A DNA stretch of 64,000 nucleotides. Source: Lachnospiraceae bacterium. Its GTDB lineage: Bacteria; Bacillota_A; Clostridia; Lachnospirales; Lachnospiraceae. The DNA lies in NCBI GenBank assembly GCA_017626435.1, contig JAGAIR010000005.1:17985-81984 (forward strand). Direction: 5' to 3'. Made by a program: the position numbers and the translations under genes. Of the stretch, positions 51,158 through 60,936 are shown one piece after another. Within the stretch, counting starts at the first letter, position 1. Every line of letters begins with the position of its first letter. Below the pieces are notes generated by a model. The model searched no databases and was not told where the DNA came from. It saw only the letters and a list, made by a program, of their open reading frames with translations.

Positions 51158-52255
51158 TCATACCAGTTCATTAAGATACACCGATTTTTCCCGGAATAAA
51201 TAATCACAAAATTCTCCGATTTCCATCTTTTTTTCCACCAGCGCATCCTCTGCCAGACGTGAAACAATACATTCTTTCTGATTTGCCTCCAGCATCCATT
51301 TCCCGTTATTCCCTGCAATCTGTGAATCATGAATTTCCAGGCTTAATTTCAGGGCTTCCCGGCTGCGCAAAAGAAAAGCACAGGTTTCAAAGTGGATAAT
51401 CCGTGCCATAATCGTATGACATTTCCTGGAACTATTTTCCAGAAAAGAACTCTCATTTATCTGGCATTCTATTGATCCCCAACCCTGCTTCTGACAAAGA
51501 TAATTCCCCAGAGAATCCAGCAATCCCTTTTCTTCCATCTGGCCTGCAACCTCAAACACCTCTGCCCTTCCATCCTCCAGTCCGTATTCCAGATAACCGG
51601 TAAACTGTCCTTCCTGGTAGATTAAAAGCAGTTCCCCCAGACAAGCTTTCATCTCCTCTGCAATTTCAGCAAAATATTCCTCACTGCGTCTGGCATAAAC
51701 CTGAAATTTTGCCTTCAGCATTTTTTCTGAGAAGGAAACCAACTGTCTTTTTTCTTCCGCCACGGCTTCTTCATAGTTTTTAAACTGATATTGGTCAGAC
51801 TGCCCACCGTCTCTTCCTAAACGGCATTTTTGTCCCATCGCCTGATAAATCTCACAGAAATCATATGGCTCATATATCTTCTGACTGGCAGGCATCAGAT
51901 ACGTAAACGGCTCCTTTCTCTCATACATCCACGAAAATGCCTTCTGCAGCAAAAGTCCCATATATCCTTTCTTCCTCTGCCCTGTCCTGGTACAGACTCC
52001 TACGATATAATGCAGCAGATACTCCCGTCCCTCAACCACTACAGGATAAGGATTGAGATGTATCATACTGCAAAGCTCTCCTGCTTCATGGGATAATAAA
52101 AGAGTATCTGAAATTTTCCACTTAGAGTTAAAATACCAGGATACATACCTGTCACTGTCTTCAAAAATGCTGCTCCACATCTCTGCACATTTCTGATAAA
52201 GTATAGGATTCTGTTGATGTGGCTCTATATGCTGTATCACTATCTTTTCTTCCAT
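51158..52255 (-). CDS. GNAT-family acetyltransferase-like protein
   Basis: A 365-residue protein. Residues about 1-150 look like a GNAT acetyltransferase domain, with the acetyl-CoA segment VGVCTRTGQRKKGYMGLLLQKAF. A second, Eis-like or sterol-carrier-like C-terminal half follows (GYLEYGLEDGRAEVFEVAGQ). This two-domain layout matches Eis-type aminoglycoside or peptide N-acetyltransferases, but the substrate is unknown. The start at 52255 is the first ATG; a TTG 11 codons earlier is in frame. Divergent from asnB. Confidence 0.8.
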   Translation of the reverse strand: MEEKIVIQHIEPHQQNPILYQKCAEMWSSIFEDSDRYVSWYFNSKWKISDTLLLSHEAGELCSMIHLNPYPVVVEGREYLLHYIVGVCTRTGQRKKGYMGLLLQKAFSWMYERKEPFTYLMPASQKIYEPYDFCEIYQAMGQKCRLGRDGGQSDQYQFKNYEEAVAEEKRQLVSFSEKMLKAKFQVYARRSEEYFAEIAEEMKACLGELLLIYQEGQFTGYLEYGLEDGRAEVFEVAGQMEEKGLLDSLGNYLCQKQGWGSIECQINESSFLENSSRKCHTIMARIIHFETCAFLLRSREALKLSLEIHDSQIAGNNGKWMLEANQKECIVSRLAEDALVEKKMEIGEFCDYLFREKSVYLNELV

Positions 52256-52288
52256 ATCATTAATTCCTGTTTTCTTTCTATGCTGCAA

Positions 52289-52502
52289 TTTTTAACCTGT
52301 TATTTATTTTAATCTATTTTGCAGGATATTACAACCGTACAGACCTCAGACCACCTACCAGATCAGATGTTGCTCCCGAACAGATATCTGTTACAGTTGA
52401 TTCCCTGATATTCCACCATATTAAAAACGGTTACCAGTAACATATTTTCATCTCACTCTACATAGATTATAAAGAACTTTTACAGATTTCAGGAGATTTT
52501 CT
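52289..52502. other. Divergent intergenic region with a short palindrome
   Basis: A 214-bp gap between the GNAT and asnB genes. It holds a perfect 14-bp palindrome AACAGATATCTGTT (52379-52392) and an AT-rich stretch before asnB with TTATAA as a possible -10. No gene is supported in it. Confidence 0.4.
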
Positions 52503-54356
52503 ATGTGCGGTATTGCCGGTTTTTCTAATCCCTCTGCTTCTTTTTTAGAAAAGGAAGCATATTATTTACATATTCTAAATGACATGAAAAAAGCACTGTT
52601 CCATCGCGGACCAGATGAGCAAAATACTCTTTTAACCAAAAAATGCGGTTTGGCACACACCCGCCTTTCTATTATCGATTTAAAAACTGGTCAGCAGCCT
52701 ATGTCCAAGAAACGGGACGGATACGGATATCACATTATCTTCAATGGAGAAATTTATAACCAAAAACAGTTAAAAGACAGGTTAAAACAACAGGGTGCTG
52801 TTTTTGAGACCACCTCTGATACAGAAATCCTTCTGTTGTCCTTCCTCACCTTTGGTGCAGATTTCATCAAAGACGTTGATGGTATTTTTTCCATTGCTAT
52901 CTATGATGAGCGTCATGAAACCCTATCCCTTTTCCGGGACCCATTTGGCGTAAAACCTCTCTTTTATACCCTTCTGGAAGATACTTTGATTTTCTCCTCC
53001 GAACCGAAGGGATGTTTCTGCTATCCCGGTGTTACGCCAAAGCTGGACCGTAATGGACTTAATGAAATTTTTTCACTTGGTCCGGCACATTCTCCCGGTT
53101 CAGGAATCTTCCAGGGCCTTCATGAACTTTTGCCCGGCACTTACCTGACCTATCACCGTTTTGGTCTGTCCACCACCCAGTATTTCCGGCTGGAAAGCAA
53201 GCCTCATTTTGACACCTATGAGGATACTATCGAAAAAACAGCCAGTCTGGTGCAGGATGCAGTAAAACGTCAGATGGTATCAGACGTTCCGGTGTGTACC
53301 TTTCTTTCCGGCGGTGTTGATTCCAGCCTGGTTTCCTCCATCTGTTCCAGGGAAGAGAAAAAACAGGGAAAACAGCTTACTACCTTCTCTTTTGATTTTA
53401 TAGACAATGACAAATATTTTAAGGCAAATTCTTTCCAGCCCTCTCAGGACCGTCCTTTTGTAGATACAATGGTTTCGTATCTGGATTCCAGCCATCATTA
53501 TCTGGAATGTAACAATACGATCCAGGCGGATTATCTGTATAAATCCGTAGATGCCCACGACCTGCCCTGCATGGCTGATATCGACTCCTCCCTGCTCTAT
53601 TTCTGCCAACAGGTCAGCCACACACACAAAGTAGTATTAACGGGAGAATGTGCCGATGAAGTTTTTGGCGGTTATCCGTGGTTCCATCGTGAGGAAATGC
53701 TCTCCTGCGGTACTTTTCCCTGGACACCATCCCTGGAACCCCGGAAACAACTCTTAAACCCTGATCTGATCCAATCCCTTGACATGGATGATTATGTACA
53801 GAATATCTATGAAAAATCCATCAGCGAAATCAATATATTGCCAGAAGAAAATGAAGTGGAGACCAACCGAAGGCGAATCGCCTATCTGAACATCCGTTTC
53901 TTCATGCAGACTCTGCTAAACCGAATGGACAGAACCAGTATGTCCTGCGGACTGGAAGCAAGGGTTCCTTTCGCAGATAAAGCACTTGTCCGGTATGTTT
54001 TTAATATTCCATGGGAAATGAAAGCAAAAGACGGACTGGTGAAAAATGTCCTGCGACAGTCAGCAAAAGGGCTTTTGCCAGAAGAAATCCTGTTCCGGCG
54101 AAAAAGCCCTTATCCTAAAACATATCATCCTTATTATGAAAATCTGCTGTCAGAAAAACTTCATCAGGTTTTGGAGGATTCCCACAGTCCGCTCCACAGC
54201 TTTCTGGAACCAAAGGCACTATCCCGTTTTCTGGACAGTCCTAAGGACTATGGTGCACCTTGGTATGGCCAGCTGATGGCTGGACCCCAAATGATGGCAT
54301 ATCTTCTTCAAATCGACTACTTTATCCGGAAATACCAGGTTGACATCCTCCTGTAA
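52503..54356 (+). CDS. asnB: Asparagine synthase (glutamine-hydrolysing)
   Basis: Makes asparagine from aspartate, ATP and glutamine. 617 residues. The N-terminal glutaminase domain starts MCGIAGFS with the catalytic Cys2 and has FNGEIYNQKQL and SDTEILLLSF. The synthetase domain has the PP-loop FLSGGVDSSLVSS and GECADEVFGGYPW. The protein is complete. AGGAGA lies just before the ATG. The gene is alone, converging on dpaB with only 23 bp between stops and no clear terminator. Confidence 0.95.
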   Translation: MCGIAGFSNPSASFLEKEAYYLHILNDMKKALFHRGPDEQNTLLTKKCGLAHTRLSIIDLKTGQQPMSKKRDGYGYHIIFNGEIYNQKQLKDRLKQQGAVFETTSDTEILLLSFLTFGADFIKDVDGIFSIAIYDERHETLSLFRDPFGVKPLFYTLLEDTLIFSSEPKGCFCYPGVTPKLDRNGLNEIFSLGPAHSPGSGIFQGLHELLPGTYLTYHRFGLSTTQYFRLESKPHFDTYEDTIEKTASLVQDAVKRQMVSDVPVCTFLSGGVDSSLVSSICSREEKKQGKQLTTFSFDFIDNDKYFKANSFQPSQDRPFVDTMVSYLDSSHHYLECNNTIQADYLYKSVDAHDLPCMADIDSSLLYFCQQVSHTHKVVLTGECADEVFGGYPWFHREEMLSCGTFPWTPSLEPRKQLLNPDLIQSLDMDDYVQNIYEKSISEINILPEENEVETNRRRIAYLNIRFFMQTLLNRMDRTSMSCGLEARVPFADKALVRYVFNIPWEMKAKDGLVKNVLRQSAKGLLPEEILFRRKSPYPKTYHPYYENLLSEKLHQVLEDSHSPLHSFLEPKALSRFLDSPKDYGAPWYGQLMAGPQMMAYLLQIDYFIRKYQVDILL

Positions 54357-54379
54357 CCCCACCACCATTGGGCTAGTAG

Positions 54380-54985
54380 TCAGCAATCTGTTTTATTTAC
54401 AAATGGAGACTGGATCACCGGCTGTATCTGGTGCCCCTGCAGGGCCTCCTGGATTGCAGCCGGTATCTGTTCTACATGTGCGATCATAGATGCCGGCTTC
54501 ATTTTATAATTATCCTGTCCAAAAGGAACAAAATAAATATTTTTTGTATTCATTAAGACGCCGATATTCTTAAAATTAGCACTCAGTGCATCATTAGTGG
54601 AAACAGAAATCAATAGCGGTTTCTCGTTCCGCAAATGTGCCTTGGCTGCCATCAGAACTGGAGAATCTGTAATTCCGGCACTCAGCTTAGCCATGGTATT
54701 CCCTGTACAGGGTGCGATCACCAGGATATCCAGATAGCCTTTGGGACCTATGGGTTCTGCCTGGTCAATAGTAAATATCCCTTTCTCCCCGGTTATTTGC
54801 TGTACCTCTTTGATAAAATCCTCTGCCTTGCCAAAGCGGCAGTCAAACTGCTGTGCCTGAACAGAAAAAATAGGAATCACCCGATATTCTTCCATCAGCT
54901 TTTGTATCACTGTTTTTATTTTTTCATATGTGCAAAAAGAACCCGTTATCGCAAAACCAACTATCTTTTTTGCCTTTTCGCCCAT
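54380..54985 (-). CDS. dpaB: Dipicolinate synthase subunit B
   Basis: Flavoprotein-like subunit of the enzyme making dipicolinic acid, the calcium chelator of the spore core. The 201-residue protein has the DpaB/SpoVFB pattern VGFAITGSFCTYEK at the start, then VIAPCTGNTMAKLSAGITD and PFGQDNYKMKP. It starts 7 bp after dpaA and is coupled to it. Its presence is strong evidence that the organism forms spores, since many clostridia instead use EtfA for this step. Confidence 0.93.
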   Translation of the reverse strand: MGEKAKKIVGFAITGSFCTYEKIKTVIQKLMEEYRVIPIFSVQAQQFDCRFGKAEDFIKEVQQITGEKGIFTIDQAEPIGPKGYLDILVIAPCTGNTMAKLSAGITDSPVLMAAKAHLRNEKPLLISVSTNDALSANFKNIGVLMNTKNIYFVPFGQDNYKMKPASMIAHVEQIPAAIQEALQGHQIQPVIQSPFVNKTDC

Positions 54986-54992
54986 AATCAGA

Positions 54993-55772
54993 TTATGCTC
55001 CTTTCAGCATCTTTTTTTCTATTACTTTTAATAATATTTCTGCCGCTGATTTTGGTGCATATTTTCCCGGAAGTCCAAGACAAAGTTTTGCACAAATTTT
55101 ATTTTTTTCACAATACTCAAAATCAACACCTCCTGGACGGGAAGCTATATCTATTATCGTAACATCCTTTGAAACCAAAGATAATCGCTGTTTTGTCAAT
55201 ACCATTGCCGGTACCGTATTAAAAATAAAATCTGCCTGGGCAAGTACTGGCTCAGCCTCAGAAAAATCACTGCTTTCGCAACCATATACCTGCGCCTTTG
55301 CTCTTTTTTGTCCATCCCGTTCTACAACAGTCACAATCCCATGAAGCCTTTCCAATCTCTCTGCCAGAGCTTCTCCGCAGCGTCCGTATCCCAACACAAC
55401 ACACCGGCTGCCGTAAATGCTTCTCTGTCCCCATTGTAACGCCTCGGCAATGGCTCCCTCCGCAGTAGAAATAGAATTTAAATATGCCGTTCCCTCGGCT
55501 TTCATATAATCGATCAACTGAATCTTTTTTTTCGCACATTTCTTCACCAGTCCATCCGGATAATTGCAGCCAAATACGATCTGTCCATTCTGTAACTCCT
55601 CCAAACATGCCTCCAAATACTGTGTTGTCTGTGGCACAGGCAATAATACCGCATCATATGTTCCTTTCTGATAATCCTCTGCCTGTACAACCTTATGTCC
55701 TTTTTGTTCTAACAGCTCTTTTAAAAAAAGCTGTCTTTTTTCTGAACCCAGTACCAAAAAATGATATGCCAT
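54993..55772 (-). CDS. dpaA: Dipicolinate synthase subunit A
   Basis: The 259-residue NAD(P)-binding subunit of dipicolinate synthase. It begins MAYHFLVLGSEKRQLFLKEL; a second Rossmann-type segment VVLGYGRCGEALAERL lies near residue 130, as in DpaA/SpoVFA. The start at 55772 has GGAGG five bases upstream. A possible sigma-K promoter lies 60-90 bp upstream: CACA, 15-bp spacer, CATATATTGA (55836-55864 on the complement), consistent with mother-cell expression; that reading is tentative. Confidence 0.92.
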   Translation of the reverse strand: MAYHFLVLGSEKRQLFLKELLEQKGHKVVQAEDYQKGTYDAVLLPVPQTTQYLEACLEELQNGQIVFGCNYPDGLVKKCAKKKIQLIDYMKAEGTAYLNSISTAEGAIAEALQWGQRSIYGSRCVVLGYGRCGEALAERLERLHGIVTVVERDGQKRAKAQVYGCESSDFSEAEPVLAQADFIFNTVPAMVLTKQRLSLVSKDVTIIDIASRPGGVDFEYCEKNKICAKLCLGLPGKYAPKSAAEILLKVIEKKMLKGA

Positions 55773-55892
55773 AAAAGCCTCCATTCTGCATACGATATCC
55801 GCACATAAAAAATCCATCTATTTCGAAAATTCATATCAATATATGAGGCAGTTTCCCTTTTGTGACTTTTCCATCTTCTGATTTTTTCATAC

Positions 55893-57605
55893 TTATTGCT
55901 GATATAATTGCCAAATCAGTTCCACTGCACGTTCTGTTGAATTTCCATCTAGGGATTCCAGAAAAAATTGCCGGAATTCCTTATATTTTTCCTGCTCTTC
56001 TACTGTTCTGGTATTGTCCAGTTCTTTTATTATCGTTAAAATAAGCTCTTCTACTGTTTCTACGATCCTTCCTGGAACAAAAGACGGAAAATCGAAATAA
56101 AGATTTCGCTGCTCCAGATATTCCTGTAGATCAAACGCATAAAACAACATAGGAATATTTAATAGGGAAGCCTCAAAAATAACAGAGCTGTAATCAGTAA
56201 CCAGTAAAGAAGTGATAAACAGCAGGTCATTGATATTCTCCTGCACAGATAGATCCAGCACACGGTTCCGATACACTTCTTCCACGAAACAGGTCTGATT
56301 TACAAATGGATGGTTTTTAATGATTAAAACAATATCTTCCGGCAAAGCTTTCATAACCTCATTGACCGGAAATTTTTCCTGTGGAAAATATGCCGTTTTA
56401 TTTCCACTTCCCCGGAAGGTCGGCGCAAATAAAACAATCCGTTTCCCCTTACAGACAGGATACTTTTCATATAATTCATTTGCTATTTTTGTTTTATATT
56501 CTGCATTGAAAAAAATATCTGTTCTTGGTACGCCAATTGGCTTGATGTGGCTTTCCGGAACACCAAATGCTTCACTGTAAAAAGGAGCAACTCCCGGACT
56601 GCTGGCAAGTGCCGCTGTATAATTTCTGTGGTTTCTGGTAGACTGCTTCAAATGTTCTAATAATCCAATTTCAGAAAGACCAAACAGCTTAAACGCACCG
56701 CAGGCATGCCACATCTGTACCACTTTTGTCTCGGGACGGATGGAAAGTGCATGAAGCTGCGGATAAAAATCTTCCAGTACAATAACTCTTGCCTTTGCCG
56801 CCATTCGGGCAGACCGACGCAGTTCCTTCCATTTCAGCTTATGTACTGGCCTCGTTGTAAGGAATTCCATCACAGTACAAAGTTTGCTTTGCTTCATACG
56901 GTTTCTAAGCAAATCCAGATTTCCACCTTTTTCGACCCGTCGTTCAGACAGAAAAAGGACACCCTCTGTCTGAGAACTCTTTTTACATGCCTTTTCATAC
57001 TGCTTTTTAAAATAATTTGTTTTCATTTCGCGGAGACTGTATCCATACCCCGTCCGCTCATAGACAATTCCATGAGCATGGTACAAAACAGCTTTTTTCC
57101 CGTGCATACCAGAAGCTGCCGGATGCAGCTTTCTGAAACCTTTACAGGCCAGATAACCATCCAGCAGCCATACTGGTAAAAAAAATGTATAAAAAATATA
57201 TGCTATTTTACAGGAAAGCCGTTTCCGGATACTTTTTTCCCTCTTTTCTTTTTCAAAAAGTTTGGCTGGCAAAAGAATTTTTTTATCAAAAATAATCCAC
57301 TGATCTTTTAAATCACAGTAAGAAAACTGAAGAGAGATATTTTCTTCCTGTCCACTCTGGTATTCAAAAAAAATATTTTCCAGTTCTATCCTGGCAGAAG
57401 CCGTAAATGATGTGGTTCCTTCCGGAGTTTTCATACACCGGGCAATCACTGGGTAACGTCTGTCGCAGTTCCTGCCTTCAAAAAAAGCAGATAACCGCAA
57501 CTTGTCTCCCATATTTTGTCCTGAAAGTTTTCCCTGAACTTCAAGTAATAGTTCCTTTTTCTCCTCGGATATCTGACAATTTTTAATCTGAATATCACCA
57601 CTCAT
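55893..57605 (-). CDS. CDP-glycerol glycerophosphotransferase-family protein (TagF-like)
   Basis: A 570-residue protein. A beta-rich N-terminal part (about 1-120) is followed by a hydrophobic stretch (YIFYTFFLPVWLLDGYLAC). The glycerophosphotransferase domain then has VVQMWHACGAFKLFGLS, PIGVPRTDIFF, IVLFAPTFRG, IIKNHPFV and LLVTDYSSVIFEAS. The family polymerises or adds polyol-phosphate units to wall teichoic acid or related glycopolymers at the inner membrane face. It starts 14 bp after the Fn3 protein gene. A second family member lies at 59653-60795. The acceptor is unknown. Confidence 0.88.
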   Translation of the reverse strand: MSGDIQIKNCQISEEKKELLLEVQGKLSGQNMGDKLRLSAFFEGRNCDRRYPVIARCMKTPEGTTSFTASARIELENIFFEYQSGQEENISLQFSYCDLKDQWIIFDKKILLPAKLFEKEKREKSIRKRLSCKIAYIFYTFFLPVWLLDGYLACKGFRKLHPAASGMHGKKAVLYHAHGIVYERTGYGYSLREMKTNYFKKQYEKACKKSSQTEGVLFLSERRVEKGGNLDLLRNRMKQSKLCTVMEFLTTRPVHKLKWKELRRSARMAAKARVIVLEDFYPQLHALSIRPETKVVQMWHACGAFKLFGLSEIGLLEHLKQSTRNHRNYTAALASSPGVAPFYSEAFGVPESHIKPIGVPRTDIFFNAEYKTKIANELYEKYPVCKGKRIVLFAPTFRGSGNKTAYFPQEKFPVNEVMKALPEDIVLIIKNHPFVNQTCFVEEVYRNRVLDLSVQENINDLLFITSLLVTDYSSVIFEASLLNIPMLFYAFDLQEYLEQRNLYFDFPSFVPGRIVETVEELILTIIKELDNTRTVEEQEKYKEFRQFFLESLDGNSTERAVELIWQLYQQ

Positions 57606-57619
57606 TCGAAACAACCTTT

Positions 57620-59554
57620 CTATAGTGCTTTTTTCAATTTCGTAACATAGCTGACAGGAAATGCACAGATTCTATCCATTGGATTTACTGCTGAACCAAA
57701 TGCTGCTGACTCGAAATTCACATACAGATATTTTCCGCTCACTGTAATCTCCTCATTCATGGTAGGCATTTCAATACTGTTACGTACCTTTCCCAGCGTA
57801 ATCTTTCCAGATGATGCATTTTTCAAATTTGGTTTGTACACATCCAACTGATGCAGGAATCCTCTCTTGGAGGAATCTGTCTGGCATGACCTGGATACGA
57901 TCAGACGTCCATTTGAAGTAAATTCGATTCCCTGTACTCTGGTCGGCATTTTTATTTTGTTGCAAAGCGTTAATGCCGGTGTAGAAGACTTTTTTTCAAT
58001 CTTGTAGCTGCCCAGATAACCTGCCTTTAACTCATCATAGGAGGAAACCCAGAGTAATCCCTTGTAATAGGTGACCGTAGCTGCCTGATGTGTCAAATTC
58101 TGAACAGTATCATAGTCTGACAGTTCATAATACCTTTCCTTCTTTTTTATGGCAGAAGAAATTTTGCTGTATTTAATACTACGCAGAGTCTTTGCCTGGG
58201 TAATCCATAGATTTTTTCCATCAAAGGCAATTCCACCAGCATGTGATTTATTAGGAAGAACAATAGTTGTCATTAACTTTTTATTGGATTTTTTTACAAC
58301 GTAAACAACAGAGTTTTCCTCCCCTTTCTGATCATACGCTGTAATAAAGAAATACGCTTTTGCATAGGTGATTCCCTGAGGAATCATGGAAGTACAGCCA
58401 AACTCTGCCACATTGGTATTTATCATACCAGGAATAGCTACACTCTTTTCATAGGACATCTTTTTCTTGAAATCTTTGCACTTTTTATATGCATCAGAAT
58501 TTTTAAAATCTTTCTTTGTTTTATATAATTTGGCATCTGTATTTGTATCTGACACCTGGACTGGTGCAGCCTGTACATACTTAGATCCTGCACTTTCATA
58601 ATTCACCCCGTTATAGGTTCTGTATGCCGTAACATAATACTGATATGTCTCACCGTTTGTCAGACTGGTATGAATATATTTTGTACTGGATTTTCCAGTC
58701 AGCACGATCAATGGTACATATTGTGTCTCCTGATAGATATATACGGTATATCCGGAGGCTCTTGTTACAGCATCCCAGGATAATCTGATTCTCTCTGTAC
58801 CTCCTTTGATCTTTACATTCGGCGAGGAAGGCAGAGTTGATGTGGTCAATGTCTCGGATTCTTCTCCAGTATTCTCAGTCACACAGGAATAGGTAACAAT
58901 CTTATACAGATATGTTTTTGCTGAAGTCAGGCCAGTATCTACATACTGTTTTTCCGTTGTAGAACCAACGAAAGAAAAATCACCATTGGCTCCGGCTCGG
59001 TAAATCAGATATCCGGTTGCAGAACTTACATCCTCCCATTTCAGAGTAATACTGGTAGCTGTATTGGAAGCAAAAGTAAAGGTTTGAAGTTTATCCGGTC
59101 TGGTATATGTCTTTACAGGAACAGAAAACTCACTCCGGTAACCTAACACCTCATTACTGGCGCATATTGTAATATAACATTCTTCGCCTGCTGGAAGATC
59201 AGTAAACTGATAAGAGGTATCCTTTGTGCTTGTCACAAAAGCATATTGCTCTGCTATATCATCATACTTATAAATATAGTAATCTGTAGCATTTGCCACA
59301 GCATCCCAGCGAACCGTAATGGAGCTTGTTGTCTGGGATTCCACAATAATTGCGGACATGAGCATTGCTGGATCTACTGCTATGGCAGAACCTGATGCAA
59401 CAATGGAACTGGTATCCTCCGGGCTTGTAGCCGCTTCCGCTTTGATAAACTGTTTCCAGAAGCCTTCACTGTTTGTTGGAACAACCTGAAACAGGCAAAG
59501 CAGAATCACAAGTCCTAATGCTATTATTTTCTTTTGTCTTCCAATTAATTTCAT
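57620..59554 (-). CDS. Secreted fibronectin-III protein with propeller-like C-terminal domain
   Basis: A 644-residue exported protein. A signal anchor (KIIALGLVILLCLFQVVPT) precedes three fibronectin type III repeats (about 65-150, 155-240, 245-330), each with a pattern like SITVRWDAVANATDYYIYK. The C-terminal ~290 residues contain repeated strands such as HAGGIAFDGKNLWITQ and GLLWVSSYDELKAGYLGSY, suggesting a beta-propeller. It lies in an operon between two glycerophosphotransferase-family genes. A role in recognising or organising wall glycopolymers is possible but inferred. No cell-wall sorting signal is seen. Confidence 0.72.
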   Translation of the reverse strand: MKLIGRQKKIIALGLVILLCLFQVVPTNSEGFWKQFIKAEAATSPEDTSSIVASGSAIAVDPAMLMSAIIVESQTTSSITVRWDAVANATDYYIYKYDDIAEQYAFVTSTKDTSYQFTDLPAGEECYITICASNEVLGYRSEFSVPVKTYTRPDKLQTFTFASNTATSITLKWEDVSSATGYLIYRAGANGDFSFVGSTTEKQYVDTGLTSAKTYLYKIVTYSCVTENTGEESETLTTSTLPSSPNVKIKGGTERIRLSWDAVTRASGYTVYIYQETQYVPLIVLTGKSSTKYIHTSLTNGETYQYYVTAYRTYNGVNYESAGSKYVQAAPVQVSDTNTDAKLYKTKKDFKNSDAYKKCKDFKKKMSYEKSVAIPGMINTNVAEFGCTSMIPQGITYAKAYFFITAYDQKGEENSVVYVVKKSNKKLMTTIVLPNKSHAGGIAFDGKNLWITQAKTLRSIKYSKISSAIKKKERYYELSDYDTVQNLTHQAATVTYYKGLLWVSSYDELKAGYLGSYKIEKKSSTPALTLCNKIKMPTRVQGIEFTSNGRLIVSRSCQTDSSKRGFLHQLDVYKPNLKNASSGKITLGKVRNSIEMPTMNEEITVSGKYLYVNFESAAFGSAVNPMDRICAFPVSYVTKLKKAL

Positions 59555-59652
59555 TTTCACCCTCTTTTCTGCACTGCCTGTCTTTTACGAGTCTGAGGAA
59601 CCTATCGTATATACGGCAGCACAGATATATACCTCGTTTATTTGTAAAAGTT

Positions 59653-60795
59653 TTATTTCAATATATCTAATATCCTTTCACAAGCACCTCCGACTATATT
59701 ATCATACTGAAATTTGACAAAATTTTGTCTTTTTTCCAATTCATTGTATTTATTTGACAAAATATGGTATAACTCCTCCTGATTATGTGCTATTTTCCCT
59801 GGCACATTTTTCTCATAATCATAGTAAAAGCCTCTGTCATATTTAGGCAGATCATAGGCAAAAAATATAATAGGCTTATCCAGCAGAACAAACTCTACAA
59901 CAGACGAAGAATAATCCGTAATCAACAGGTCTGCTGCAAGGTACAAATCTGAAATATCATTATAGTCTGTCATGTTATAGCAATAATTATTCTCTGTAAT
60001 ATTTTCCACTGGAAATTTAGGATGCATTTTTATCAGGAGGATCCAGTCTTCTCCCAAAATCTCATGAATTTTTTTCACATCAAACTGTTCTAAAATCTTT
60101 TCATTTTCCTTTCCCTCTGTCCGAAAAGTCGGAGCATATAAAAGCAGTTTTTTCCCTGTAAACTCCGGGTATTTTTGATAAAAAGCATCTTTTCTCTTCT
60201 GTATCCTCTCTTCATCAAAATACAAATCCGTGACAGGAATCCCAGTGGGATATATTCTATCCTCAGATATCGAAAATGCCTCCTGATAATATGGAACGAC
60301 ATGCCTTGAAGTCACAAACAGATGTGTAATACTCTGGTTGGCCTGTTTCACCAGCTGATATACCTCTGGGTTCCTCTCTGTAGAAAGTCCAAATCTCTTA
60401 AATGCACCTGCTCCATGCCAAAGCTGTACAAATTGTGTACCCTTTCCAGATGTTTTCATATAAACCAGAGGGAGAAAATTATCATTAAAAAACACCTTCT
60501 GTGCTGTAGCCATATGATAGGGAAGCGCAACAAAAAATACAACTGCACCATACAACAGATGCCACACTTTTTGTATCTTATTTTTCCCTGACACAGATAA
60601 TAAATCCCTTTTTGCCCTGATGACAAAACGATATTCTGCATCCTGCTTCTGCATCACCTGGTAAATCTCCAGCAGATTTCCATTCAAACCATGATTATGT
60701 CCATTCAACAATACAATTTTTTTCTTTTTTGCCGGACATAAAAAACTACAAATATTATAAATCCATGCAAATATCAGATATCCTGTTTTTTTCAT
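59653..60795 (-). CDS. CDP-glycerol glycerophosphotransferase-family protein
   Basis: A 380-residue protein with the same catalytic pattern as its neighbour: FVQLWHGAGAFKRFGLSTE, PTGIPVTDLYF, KLLLYAPTFRTEG, LLIKMHPKFP, LLITDYSSSVVEF. It lacks the N-terminal beta-rich region. A short hydrophobic start (YLIFAWIYNICSFLC) suggests membrane association. It may add the first glycerol-phosphate units (TagB-like) or another polyol-phosphate to a glycolipid, with the larger neighbour extending it. It is the first gene of a probable three-gene operon. Confidence 0.88.
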   Translation of the reverse strand: MKKTGYLIFAWIYNICSFLCPAKKKKIVLLNGHNHGLNGNLLEIYQVMQKQDAEYRFVIRAKRDLLSVSGKNKIQKVWHLLYGAVVFFVALPYHMATAQKVFFNDNFLPLVYMKTSGKGTQFVQLWHGAGAFKRFGLSTERNPEVYQLVKQANQSITHLFVTSRHVVPYYQEAFSISEDRIYPTGIPVTDLYFDEERIQKRKDAFYQKYPEFTGKKLLLYAPTFRTEGKENEKILEQFDVKKIHEILGEDWILLIKMHPKFPVENITENNYCYNMTDYNDISDLYLAADLLITDYSSSVVEFVLLDKPIIFFAYDLPKYDRGFYYDYEKNVPGKIAHNQEELYHILSNKYNELEKRQNFVKFQYDNIVGGACERILDILK

Positions 60796-60936
60796 CTTCT
60801 CTCCAAACTATTTTCCCATAAGTATCCACTGAATACTCTGTAATTATAACAAATTCAACCCAAAAACATAACATTTCCTGAAACATTTATAAAAAAAGTT
60901 CATATATTGATATAGATATTTTGAAAGGAGAATATC

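Noticed and set aside
52268..52440. Open frame on the plus strand upstream of asnB with a hydrophobic then polar translation
   Set aside because: No usable start codon or ribosome binding site, and another frame is open over part of the same stretch; probably chance.
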